33,988 bases of DNA from Acidobacteria bacterium 13_1_40CM_65_14 (GTDB taxonomy: Bacteria > Acidobacteriota > Vicinamibacteria > Vicinamibacterales > CAVVIG01). Shown here in pieces: positions 7,712-14,650 of the stretch. The translations under genes were made by a program, and so were the position numbers. Below the pieces are notes generated by a model. That model searched no databases, was not told the DNA's origin, and saw only the letters and a program-made list of their open reading frames with translations. Position 1 is the stretch's first letter; each line of letters opens with the position of its first letter. The stretch spans positions 1 through 33,988 of the forward strand of contig MNEX01000221.1 in assembly GCA_001917905.1 (NCBI GenBank), read 5' to 3'.

Positions 7712-8793
7712 CGCGCGAGAAAGCAACCGCAGAGCACGCAGAGAACGCGGAGAAAGCCTTCCTCTGCGTGCTCCGCGTGCTCGGCGGTTTCTTCCTGTTC
7801 GTCGTAATGACAGCTGTCGCGCAGCCGCCTACGCCCCTTTGGGGCTCCGGCGAGCCTCGCCGTCGCGAAAGCGGAGGCGGGCCCTTCCACCTTCGCGAAA
7901 CGCTTCGGTGGACCGCCGTAGCTTCAGCGGGGACGGTCAGGGCCGCCTCGAGCGACGCGCGTGCGAAGATCGACGCGCTGATCAAAACAAGCGGCGCCGA
8001 CGTCGCGGTCGCGTTCCGCACGCTCGACGGCCGCGACGAGTTGCTGATTCAACCTGACGTCGACTACCACGCGGCGAGCACCATGAAGGTGCCGGTGATG
8101 ATCGAGCTGTTCCGCCAGGCACGCGCCGGCACGCTGAAGCTCGACGATCAGATGCCCGTCGTCAACGAGTTCCACAGCATCGTCGACGGCAGCCCGTTCG
8201 CGCTCGACGTCGGCGACGATTCGGACGCGGACCTCTACAAGCGCATCGGCAGCCGCATGTCGTATCGCGACCTGCTCGACGCGATGATCACGGTCAGCAG
8301 CAACTTCGCGACGAACCTGATCATCGAGCATCTCGGTCCGAAGAACATTCAGCGGACGACCGACGCGCTCGGCGCAACGGGCATGCACGTCCTCCGCGGC
8401 GTCGAAGACAACAAAGCGTTCGCCAAGGGACTGAACAACACGACGACGGCCCGGGCGCTGCTGACGCTGATGGAGAAGATCGCGAAGGGCGACGCGGTCG
8501 ACAAGGCATCGAGTGACGAGATGGTCGCAGTGCTGAAGCGTCAGACGTTCATCGATCGCATTCCCGCGGGCCTTCCGCCCGGCACGCCGGTCGCGCACAA
8601 GACCGGCGAGATCACGAAGATTCAGCACGACGCCGCGATCGTCTACGCGCCCCGCCCGTTCGCGCTCGTGATTCTCGTCCGCGGCCTGCAGGACGCGAAG
8701 GAAGGCTCGAAGCTGGCCGCCGAGATTACGCGCGTCCTGTACGACGCATCGCAGCTCCGCTCGGCTAAAGAGCTTGTGAAAGAATCACGTTGA
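7708..8793 (+). CDS. Class A beta-lactamase-like serine hydrolase, repeat-derived N-terminus
   Basis: A penicillin-recognising serine hydrolase of the class A beta-lactamase fold. From the GTG at 7708 the residues are: Ser124-Thr-Met-Lys127 (SxxK), Ser197-Ser-Asn199 (the SDN position), an Omega-loop candidate Glu233 in RGVEDN, and Lys298-Thr-Gly300 (KTG). I list the longest start because it overlaps the hydrolase stop by four bases; the GTG at 7768 is a strong alternative, giving the short signal peptide MLRVLGGFFLFVVMTAVA with cleavage before Gln. Either way the hydrophobic signal is encoded by the right arm of a palindromic repeat, and residues between the signal and the fold come from a second repeat-like stretch. 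The last ten codons and stop are also inside a repeat. It may hydrolyse beta-lactams or cell-wall peptides; resistance activity is not shown. Confidence 0.87.
   Translation: MTREKATAEHAENAEKAFLCVLRVLGGFFLFVVMTAVAQPPTPLWGSGEPRRRESGGGPFHLRETLRWTAVASAGTVRAASSDARAKIDALIKTSGADVAVAFRTLDGRDELLIQPDVDYHAASTMKVPVMIELFRQARAGTLKLDDQMPVVNEFHSIVDGSPFALDVGDDSDADLYKRIGSRMSYRDLLDAMITVSSNFATNLIIEHLGPKNIQRTTDALGATGMHVLRGVEDNKAFAKGLNNTTTARALLTLMEKIAKGDAVDKASSDEMVAVLKRQTFIDRIPAGLPPGTPVAHKTGEITKIQHDAAIVYAPRPFALVILVRGLQDAKEGSKLAAEITRVLYDASQLRSAKELVKESR
7725..7789. repeat. CGCAGAG-type palindromic repeat (copy 2)
   Basis: Left arm AACCGCAGAG, CACGCAGAG, AACGCGGAG; right arm CTCTGCGTG, CTCCGCGTG, CTCGGCGGTTT. It is the same family as the hairpin at 4339. 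The right arm reads in frame as the h-region of the beta-lactamase signal peptide. Confidence 0.8.
7829..7925. repeat. Probable dispersed repeat within the beta-lactamase linker
   Basis: This stretch holds small hairpins (GCCCCTTTGGGGC; CCACC...GGTGG around a TTCGCG/CGCTTC core) and codes for a Pro/Arg/Gly-rich linker unlike the rest of the protein. Its style matches interspersed repeats I know from environmental bacterial genomes, but there is no second copy in this window, so the call is an inference. Confidence 0.4.
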
Positions 8794-8893
8794 ACGCAAA
8801 GATCGCAAAGCGCGCAAAGCATCTTTTCGAAAGATTCTTCTTTGCGGTCTTCGCGGCCTTTGCGTTGACGTGATTTCTTCACATCCTCTAAAG
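8766..8893. mobile_element. 128-bp MITE/REP-like palindromic element, copy 1
   Basis: It begins TAAAGAGCTTGTG and ends with the imperfect inverse CACATCCTCTAAAG; inward come GAATCACGT / ACGTGATTT and a ladder of GCAAAG units pairing with CTTTGC units around a central ATCTTT-TCG-AAAGAT stem. A near-identical copy lies at 19125-19253, with no shared sequence beyond these ends, which defines the boundaries. This copy encodes the last codons and stop of the beta-lactamase-like gene and the start region of the next gene. No transposase is present, so movement would depend on one in trans. Confidence 0.8.
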
Positions 8894-9591
8894 CCACGGG
8901 CTGTTAATCGCGCGCTCTCGAAGCTCGGGATCCTCTCGCGCACGCAGGCGACCGACGCGATTCGCGCCGGCCGTGTCCGCGTCGATGGCCGCGCGTCCTC
9001 GATCCCGCACGGCTGGTCGTCCCTGAGCGCGCACGCATCACCGTCGATGGCGAGGTACGCTCGCGCGCCCGCTGGCGGACGATTCTCTTTCACAAACCGC
9101 GCGGCGTGGTGACGCCGCGGCGGGACCCGGAAGGGCGACGCACGATCTACGACGTGCTGGGCGACGATGCGCGGGGGTTGATTGCGGTCGGCCGGCTCGA
9201 TCTCGCGACGACCGGTGGGCTGCTGCTGACGACCGACACGCCGCTGGCGAACTGGATGACCGATCCGGCCAACGAGGTCCCGCGCGTCTACGTCGTCACC
9301 GTTCGCGGCGAAGTGACGCCGGCGAAGCTGAACGATCTGCCCGCGACTCGCGCGACGCTGCGCAAAGCGTCGTCGCGCGAGTCCCATCTGATCGTCGAGC
9401 TGCGTGAAGGGAAAAACCGTCAGGTGCGTCGGATGTTCGAGGCGATCGGCCACGAAGTGACGCGGCTCAAACGGGTAAAGCTCGGCGGGCTCGAGCTCGA
9501 CGCGCTCGAGCCCGGCGAGTGGCGTGAGGTGACGCGCGCCGAGCTGCGCGCCGCGTTTCCTGGCGTGCGAGTCAGTGCACTGTCTTCTTGA
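8870..9591 (+). pseudogene. RsuA/RluB-family rRNA pseudouridine synthase, frameshifted
   Basis: An S4-domain pseudouridine synthase that isomerises uridine in ribosomal RNA. The N-terminal S4 motif (RALSKLGILSRTQA, then RAGRVRVDGR) is in one frame; the catalytic part (HKPRGVVTPRRD, GRLDLATTGGLLLTTD with the catalytic Asp, and GKNRQVRRMFEAIGH) is in another. Reading the middle in the second frame gives LDPARLVVPERARITVDGE, so one base is missing near 8995, in a CCGCGCGTCC run. This is either a true lesion or an assembly error; apart from it the protein is intact. The apparent start GTG at 8870 lies inside the palindromic element, and no ATG is available before the S4 domain. The 3' end overlaps the PRC-barrel gene on the other strand by 20 bases. 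Confidence 0.82.
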
Positions 9592-10135
9592 ACCCAGTGT
9601 CGTGCGCGGTCGGCTGCCGCCTCGCGCCAGCCATGTCTTTCATTGCATTGTCGGCGCGATCCGGACGGTAGAAGTCCGCGTCCCACCAGCTCGGCGATTT
9701 GTAGTGCGCCCACCGATCGAACCGCGACCTGGATTTCGACCGATCCACGGTCTCGGTCGGGCAGCACGCCGCGACGATTTGCTCGTCCATGAGGTTCAAA
9801 TCGTCTTCTGACAGCTTTTCGAACGCTTCGCGATCGAATCCGGGGAACTTGTGGACGTGCTCGCGTGTGAGGTCCGCGACCAGGCGCGTCTGCTCGCGCT
9901 CGAAGGCCACGTGACCGATGGCAATCAGGAAATACTTGGACTTGAACCAGCCGCTGGCGTCGACGACGACGTAATACGGACGGCCGGTGGCGGCGTCGAC
10001 AATGAAGCCGTCGACCTTGCCGAGGTGGTCGCCTGACGTGCCGTGCACGTGCATCCCGTCGAAACCAAACTCATCGGCCGAAGTATCGAGGTCGTCTGCA
10101 TCAACGTATCTCAGCCACGGACGAGGATGATCCAT
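9572..10135 (-). CDS. PRC-barrel domain protein
   Basis: A 187-residue protein with one PRC-barrel: GKVDGFIVDAATGRPYYVVV, then FKSKYFLIAIGHV. PRC-barrels are small beta-barrels found in RimM and photosynthetic reaction-centre H subunits, often as adaptor or stress-related modules. After the barrel comes HKFPGFDREAFEKLSEDD, which matches YPSFDRDAFRAMSDAEK in the YciF fusion at 17838-18953, so the two genes share an extended domain. The ATG at 10135 is chosen because a GGAGG ribosome site lies six bases ahead; a longer upstream frame would be antisense to the peptidase start. It is divergent from the oligopeptidase gene with only 26 bases between the first start codons. Function unknown, perhaps stress-linked. 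Confidence 0.85.
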   Translation of the reverse strand: MDHPRPWLRYVDADDLDTSADEFGFDGMHVHGTSGDHLGKVDGFIVDAATGRPYYVVVDASGWFKSKYFLIAIGHVAFEREQTRLVADLTREHVHKFPGFDREAFEKLSEDDLNLMDEQIVAACCPTETVDRSKSRSRFDRWAHYKSPSWWDADFYRPDRADNAMKDMAGARRQPTAHDTGFKKTVH

Positions 10136-10141
10136 GCATTG

Positions 10142-10146
10142 CCTCC
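10142..10146 (-). promoter_or_regulatory. Ribosome-binding site fixing the PRC-barrel start
   Basis: The reverse strand reads GGAGG six bases ahead of the ATG at 10135. This decides for that start over the longer in-frame extension to 10237. Confidence 0.7.
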
Positions 10147-10161
10147 AGTTTTCGATATGGA

Positions 10162-12054
10162 ATGAGCAAGAATCACGCCTTCCTGCGCTATGATTTTCTG
10201 ATGGATTTGCGCGCGACCGCCGAAGCGGCACCGGCACCCCAATTGAGAGACCGAAGCGACATTCCCGATCGCTTCAAATGGAATCTCACGGACATTTTTT
10301 CCGACTGGGGCGACTGGCAGGCGGCCTACGACGCACTCGAGACGAAGATTGCGGCCTATGCCGCACTGCAGGGCACGCTCAAGCAGGGCGCCGATCGCCT
10401 GCTTGCCACAATGAAGCTGTCGGACGAAATCGGTCAGCTCACCTATAAGGTGTGGTACTTCGCGTCGCTGAAGTACGACGAGGATCAGCGCGACAACCAG
10501 ATCAACGCAAAGCGCCAGCAGGTGCAGATCCTGTTCGCGAAAGCGAGTCAGGCGAGCGCGTGGTTCAACCCGGAACTGCTCGCGATTCCGCTGCCGACCG
10601 TGCAGAAATGGATGATTGAGAACAACGCGCTGGCCCTGTACCGGTTCGCGCTCGAAGATTTGTATCGCCAGCAGGAACACGTCCTCGACGACAAGGGCGA
10701 GCGTCTGATGTCGTTGTCGAGCCGCTTTTCGTCATCGCCGAACGACGGCTATTCCGCGCTCTCGACTGCCGACGTCTGTTACCCGACGGTCCGCCTGCCG
10801 AGCGGCGCCGAGGTGACGCTGACCTACGGTCAGTACCGCGCGATTCTCGCCACGCATCGCAATCAGGCGGATCGCGCGACGGCGTTCACCGAGTTCCACG
10901 AGCTGTACGCGGCCAGCGTCAACACGTACGCGTCGCTCTACCACGGCGTGCTGCAGCGCGACTGGTTCCATTCGCGGGCGCGCGAGTATCGGACCACGCT
11001 CGACGCCGCGCTGCACGGCAACAACATCCCACCCGCGGTGGTCGAGAACCTGATCGAGACGACGAAAGCGGGGACCGAGCCGCTGCGTCGCTATCACCGC
11101 CTGCGCAAGCGCGTCCTCGGTCTCGACACCTATCACGTCTACGACACGACGATTCCGCTGGTCGACTTCGATCGCCAGTACGCGTACGACGATGTCCTCG
11201 CGTGGCTGCCGGCGTCGGTCGAGCCGCTCGGCCGCGACTATCAGGCGCAGATGCGCGAGGCGCTCGGCGGCGCGTGGATTGACGTGTACGAGAATCCGGG
11301 CAAGCGGAGCGGCGCCTACTCGGCGCCGGTGTACGGCGTCCATCCGTACATGCTGCTGAACTACAACGACACGCTCGACGCCGTCTTCACGCTGGCGCAC
11401 GAGATGGGGCACTCGATGCACACGCTCCTCTCGAATGCGCACCAGCCGTTCGTGTACTCGGCCTACACGATCTTCGTCGCCGAAGTGCCGTCCACGCTCA
11501 GCGAAGCGCTGTTCCTCGAGTACATGCTCGCGCGCGCGACCGACGATCGCGAGAAGATCGTCCTGCTGCAGCACGCCATCGATGGCATCGTGTCGACGTT
11601 TTACACGCAGGTGATGTTTGCCGACTACGAGCTGCAGGCGCACCGGCTGGTCGAAGGCGATCGCCCGGTCACGGCGGACGTGCTCGGGGACATTTATTTC
11701 AGTCTACTGAAGGCTTATCACGGCGACGCGATCGACTACGACGACCTGTCGCGGCTCACGTGGGCGCGCATCCCGCACTTCTTCAGCACGCCGTACTACG
11801 TCTATCAGTACGCGACCTGCTTCGCCTCGAGCGCGCAATTGATGAAGCAGCTGACAACCGGGTCGAACGCCGATCGCGCCAGGGCAATCGAGCGCTACCT
11901 GACGCTGCTCAAGTCGGGCGGCAGCGATCATCCGATGACGCTGCTCCAGCGCGCCGGCGTCGATCTCAGCAGACCCGAACCGGTCCGCGCCGTGGTCGAT
12001 CAACTCGACGACCTGGTCACCAAGCTCGAGACGGCGATCAATCACCTCTCGTAA
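10162..12054 (+). CDS. pepF: Oligoendopeptidase F (M3B metallopeptidase)
   Basis: A 630-residue zinc oligopeptidase of the M3B family, which cleaves short peptides (about 7-17 residues) in the cytoplasm. The N-terminal part has the family's helical lobe (IPDRFKWNLTDIFSDW, then a DEIGQLTYKVWYFASLKYDEDQ segment). The zinc site HEMGH is at residues 413-417 and the third-ligand helix is EVPSTLSEALFLEYML around residue 441-455. The conserved HPYMLLNYNDTLDAVFTLAH lead-in is intact, and the length is normal. Start: ATG at 10162 is listed; an in-frame ATG at 10201, just before the first conserved segment, is an equally good choice. It is monocistronic, ending 15 bases from a convergent gene. Confidence 0.95.
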   Translation: MSKNHAFLRYDFLMDLRATAEAAPAPQLRDRSDIPDRFKWNLTDIFSDWGDWQAAYDALETKIAAYAALQGTLKQGADRLLATMKLSDEIGQLTYKVWYFASLKYDEDQRDNQINAKRQQVQILFAKASQASAWFNPELLAIPLPTVQKWMIENNALALYRFALEDLYRQQEHVLDDKGERLMSLSSRFSSSPNDGYSALSTADVCYPTVRLPSGAEVTLTYGQYRAILATHRNQADRATAFTEFHELYAASVNTYASLYHGVLQRDWFHSRAREYRTTLDAALHGNNIPPAVVENLIETTKAGTEPLRRYHRLRKRVLGLDTYHVYDTTIPLVDFDRQYAYDDVLAWLPASVEPLGRDYQAQMREALGGAWIDVYENPGKRSGAYSAPVYGVHPYMLLNYNDTLDAVFTLAHEMGHSMHTLLSNAHQPFVYSAYTIFVAEVPSTLSEALFLEYMLARATDDREKIVLLQHAIDGIVSTFYTQVMFADYELQAHRLVEGDRPVTADVLGDIYFSLLKAYHGDAIDYDDLSRLTWARIPHFFSTPYYVYQYATCFASSAQLMKQLTTGSNADRARAIERYLTLLKSGGSDHPMTLLQRAGVDLSRPEPVRAVVDQLDDLVTKLETAINHLS

Positions 12055-12069
12055 CCGTGTCGTGGGGAT

Positions 12070-12504
12070 CTAGACTTTGTGCTTGGCCGGCACGCGCAGG
12101 AGCGAATGCGTGGCGCCGATGCAGGCGTCCATCACGACGGTCAGGCCGCCCGCTGACGCCCGGGCGGCGGCGTCCTCGTTGCTGATGCCCGTCTGCAGCC
12201 ACAGGGCCTTGGCGCCAATCTTCACCGCGTTTTCCGCGATGGACGGCGTGTCTTCCGGCCGGCGGAAGACGTCGACGATGTCGATGCGCTCGGGAATGTC
12301 GGCGAGTGACGCGTACGATCGCTCGCCGAGAATCTCGGTCTCGCGCGGGTTGACGGGAATCACGCGATAGCCCGCCTTCTGCAGCTTCTGCATGATCCCG
12401 TACGACGCCTTGTCCGGATTCGACGAGGCGCCGACCATGGCGATGGTCGTCGCGCCGGTGAGGAGCGCGATCAGTTCCTGATCGGTTGGATTGTGGTGAG
12501 GCAC
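12070..12504 (-). CDS. CoA-binding domain protein (YccU-like)
   Basis: A 144-residue Rossmann-type CoA-binding protein related to the small subunit domain of succinyl-CoA synthetase. The nucleotide-binding strand-loop TTIAMVGASSNPDKASYGI, the VIPVNPRETEILGERSYASLADIP segment and the tail with ALWLQTGISNEDAA and VVMDACIGATHSLL are diagnostic for the YccU/COG1832 group. Members bind CoA but have no agreed enzymatic role; acyl-CoA-linked regulation has been suggested. The gene lies 12 bases after the coiled-coil gene on the same strand, so the two are probably cotranscribed. Confidence 0.93.
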   Translation of the reverse strand: MPHHNPTDQELIALLTGATTIAMVGASSNPDKASYGIMQKLQKAGYRVIPVNPRETEILGERSYASLADIPERIDIVDVFRRPEDTPSIAENAVKIGAKALWLQTGISNEDAAARASAGGLTVVMDACIGATHSLLRVPAKHKV

Positions 12505-12516
12505 GCGCCGATCATA

Positions 12517-12858
12517 TCAGCGCGCGAAACCGCGAAGCATATAGCCGAGCGCCGCGACGAGAGCAACGAACTGCCCGAGCCAGAACAAGAACGACATGCG
12601 GATCATCTCGACACGCATCTCGGACATTTCCTTGCGGAGACTCGAGAATCCTTCGGCCATGGCCACGCGCAGGTTGGCGTCGAGCTTCGACATGTCCTCG
12701 CGCAAGCCGGCGGAGACGATCTGGAGCCGCGCTTCGAACTTGTCTTGACTAACAGCGAGCATCTCGTCCTTTGCGTTGTCGATGGCGAGCGCCAGGTCGT
12801 CTGATGCCTCTTGACCAAGCTTCTCGCGCAGTCGCAGACTGACCGCGGTTCGAGACAT
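12517..12858 (-). CDS. Coiled-coil protein with C-terminal membrane anchor
   Basis: A 113-residue protein: residues 1-80 are charged, heptad-like helix (DDLALAIDNAKDEMLAV, FEARLQIVSAGLREDMSKL, FSSLRKEMSEMRVEMI) and residues 88-108 form one hydrophobic segment (MSFLFWLGQFVALVAALGYM). This layout resembles the DUF1640/CCDC90-like and small LA_3696-type coiled-coil membrane proteins. It would hang in the cytoplasm from the inner membrane and probably oligomerise. A GAGG-like site precedes the ATG at 12858. No specific function can be read; it is the first gene of a two-gene unit with the CoA-binding protein. Confidence 0.75.
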   Translation of the reverse strand: MSRTAVSLRLREKLGQEASDDLALAIDNAKDEMLAVSQDKFEARLQIVSAGLREDMSKLDANLRVAMAEGFSSLRKEMSEMRVEMIRMSFLFWLGQFVALVAALGYMLRGFAR

Positions 12859-12940
12859 ATCGGGACCTCACATACTGTGCGGGCCCGACCTCCCGACGAC
12901 GACGACGATGCCATCGTCGGAACTCTCTGTCAAGGCCAGT

Positions 12941-12946
12941 TATAAT
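12941..12946 (+). promoter_or_regulatory. Perfect TATAAT -10-like hexamer, near-leaderless start
   Basis: TATAAT sits 11 bases ahead of the amidohydrolase ATG at 12958, which would place transcription start within a few bases of the start codon. No -35 match is seen at the right distance, so this is a weak promoter call. Confidence 0.35.
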
Positions 12947-12957
12947 CGGCCGCACCC

Positions 12958-14646
12958 ATGCACAGACCACTGATGCCGATCGCGCGAGGCGCGCTGGCCG
13001 CCGTGTGCGTCGTCGCGATGGCGTGTTCGCGGCCGGCACGCGTTGGCGCCGACCTCGTCATCACGCGCGCCAACATCTGGACCGGCGAAGCGACGCAGCC
13101 CGGCGCGACGGCGCTCGCGATTGTCGGCGACCGGATCGTCGCCGTCGGCGGCGCTGACGAGATCGAGCACTGGCGCGGCTCGACGACGAACGTGATCAAT
13201 GCCGAAGGGCGCCGCGTGCTTCCTGGATTCAACGACTCGCACGTCCACTTCGTCGACGGCGGCACGCAGCTCGACAGCGTCGATCTCAAAGACGCGGACT
13301 CGCCGGAAGAGCTCGCGCGCCGGATCGGCGCGCGTGCGAAATCGAAACCCGGCGAGTGGATTCTCGGCGGCGACTGGGACGATCAGCGCTGGACGCCGCC
13401 GCAGCTGCCGACGCGCGCGCTCGTCGACGACGTGACGAATGGAACTCCGGTGTTCGTCAGCCGCTACGACGGCCACATGGCACTGGCCAACGCCGCCGCG
13501 CTCGGGCGCGCCGGCGTCACGGAGCGCACGCCCGACCCGCCTGGCGGCGTGATCGTGCGCGACGCGAAGGGGAATCCCACCGGCGTCCTGAAGGATGCCG
13601 CGATGGGCTTCGTCACCCGTGTCATTCCGAACAAAACACCCGACGAGCGGCTGCGCGCCGTGAAGCGTGCGATGGAGCACGCGGCGTCGCTCGGCGTGAC
13701 GAGCGTGCAGGACATGAACCCGTCGTACGACGACGTCGCCGTCTACGCCGAGATCGCCAACCGCGGCGAGCTGACGGTGCGCATCTACGCGGCGCCGATG
13801 GAGACCGGGTTTTACGACCAGGCCAAGATCGGTATCCATCGATCCTTCGGATCGTCGTGGCTGCGTCTGGGCGCGGTCAAAGGCTATGCGGACGGCTCGC
13901 TTGGATCGACGACCGCGTATTTTTTTCAGCCGTACACCGACGCCCCGAACACGCGCGGTCTGCTGTCCGAGGAGATGCAGCCGGTCGAAGACATGCGCAC
14001 GCGTCTGATGGCCGCGGATCGCGCGGGGCTGCAGCTGTGCATCCACGCGATTGGCGACGCCGGCATCTCGCAGATTCTCGATGTATTCGAGGACGTCGTC
14101 CGCGCCAACGGCGATCGCGATCGGCGGCTGCGGATCGAGCACGCGCAGCACATCGCGCCGAAGGACTTCGATCGCTTCGCGTCGCTGAAAGTGATCGCGT
14201 CGGTCCAGCCGTATCACGCAATCGACGATGGGCGATGGGCCGAGCGGCGGATCGGACCGGAGCGGATCAAGACGACGTACGCGTTCCGCACGCTCCTCGA
14301 CAAAGGCGTGCACCTCTCGTTCGGCACCGACTGGCCGGTGGCGCCGCTCAACCCCATGCTCTCGCTCTATGCCGCGACGACGCGCGCGACGCTCGACGGG
14401 AAGAACCCGGACGGCTGGGTGCCCGAGCAGAAGATCGCGATTGCCGACGCCGTGGCGGCCTACACGCGCGCGGCGGCGTTCGCGGAATTCCAGGAGCGCG
14501 ACAAGGGCACGATTGCGCGCGGCAAGCTGGCAGACCTCGTGATCCTCACCGGCGACATCCTCGCGATTCCACCCGCGCAGATCAAAGACGTTCGCGTGCT
14601 GACGACCATTGTCGGCGGCAAAGTGGTGTACCAGCGCAGACCCTGA
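12958..14646 (+). CDS. YtcJ-like amidohydrolase, lipoprotein
   Basis: A 562-residue metal-dependent amidohydrolase of the amidohydrolase-3/YtcJ group, cleaving C-N bonds of an unknown amide or cyclic substrate. Seen: NDSHVHF with His95 and His97 (first metal ligands), the GGDWDDQRW segment typical of YtcJ, QLCIHAIGDAG, RIEHAQHI, the SVQPYHAIDD loop, and SFGTDWPVAPLNP with the catalytic Asp. The C-terminus has the usual KGTIARGKLADLVILTGD composite-domain motif. An N-terminal signal ends in VAMAC, a good lipobox, so the enzyme is probably membrane-anchored in the periplasm. It is followed four bases later by a glycosyltransferase gene, likely one operon. Confidence 0.93.
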   Translation: MHRPLMPIARGALAAVCVVAMACSRPARVGADLVITRANIWTGEATQPGATALAIVGDRIVAVGGADEIEHWRGSTTNVINAEGRRVLPGFNDSHVHFVDGGTQLDSVDLKDADSPEELARRIGARAKSKPGEWILGGDWDDQRWTPPQLPTRALVDDVTNGTPVFVSRYDGHMALANAAALGRAGVTERTPDPPGGVIVRDAKGNPTGVLKDAAMGFVTRVIPNKTPDERLRAVKRAMEHAASLGVTSVQDMNPSYDDVAVYAEIANRGELTVRIYAAPMETGFYDQAKIGIHRSFGSSWLRLGAVKGYADGSLGSTTAYFFQPYTDAPNTRGLLSEEMQPVEDMRTRLMAADRAGLQLCIHAIGDAGISQILDVFEDVVRANGDRDRRLRIEHAQHIAPKDFDRFASLKVIASVQPYHAIDDGRWAERRIGPERIKTTYAFRTLLDKGVHLSFGTDWPVAPLNPMLSLYAATTRATLDGKNPDGWVPEQKIAIADAVAAYTRAAAFAEFQERDKGTIARGKLADLVILTGDILAIPPAQIKDVRVLTTIVGGKVVYQRRP

Positions 14647-14650
14647 CGCG

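Noticed and set aside
6722-7726. Upstream half of the long minus-strand frame ending at 5921
   Set aside because: Antisense to the alpha/beta hydrolase, no domain, and the signal peptide at 6721 marks the true start.
7708-8793. Calling the serine hydrolase an antibiotic-resistance gene
   Set aside because: Motifs show the fold and likely catalytic Ser-Lys, but not drug specificity; many environmental members have other roles.
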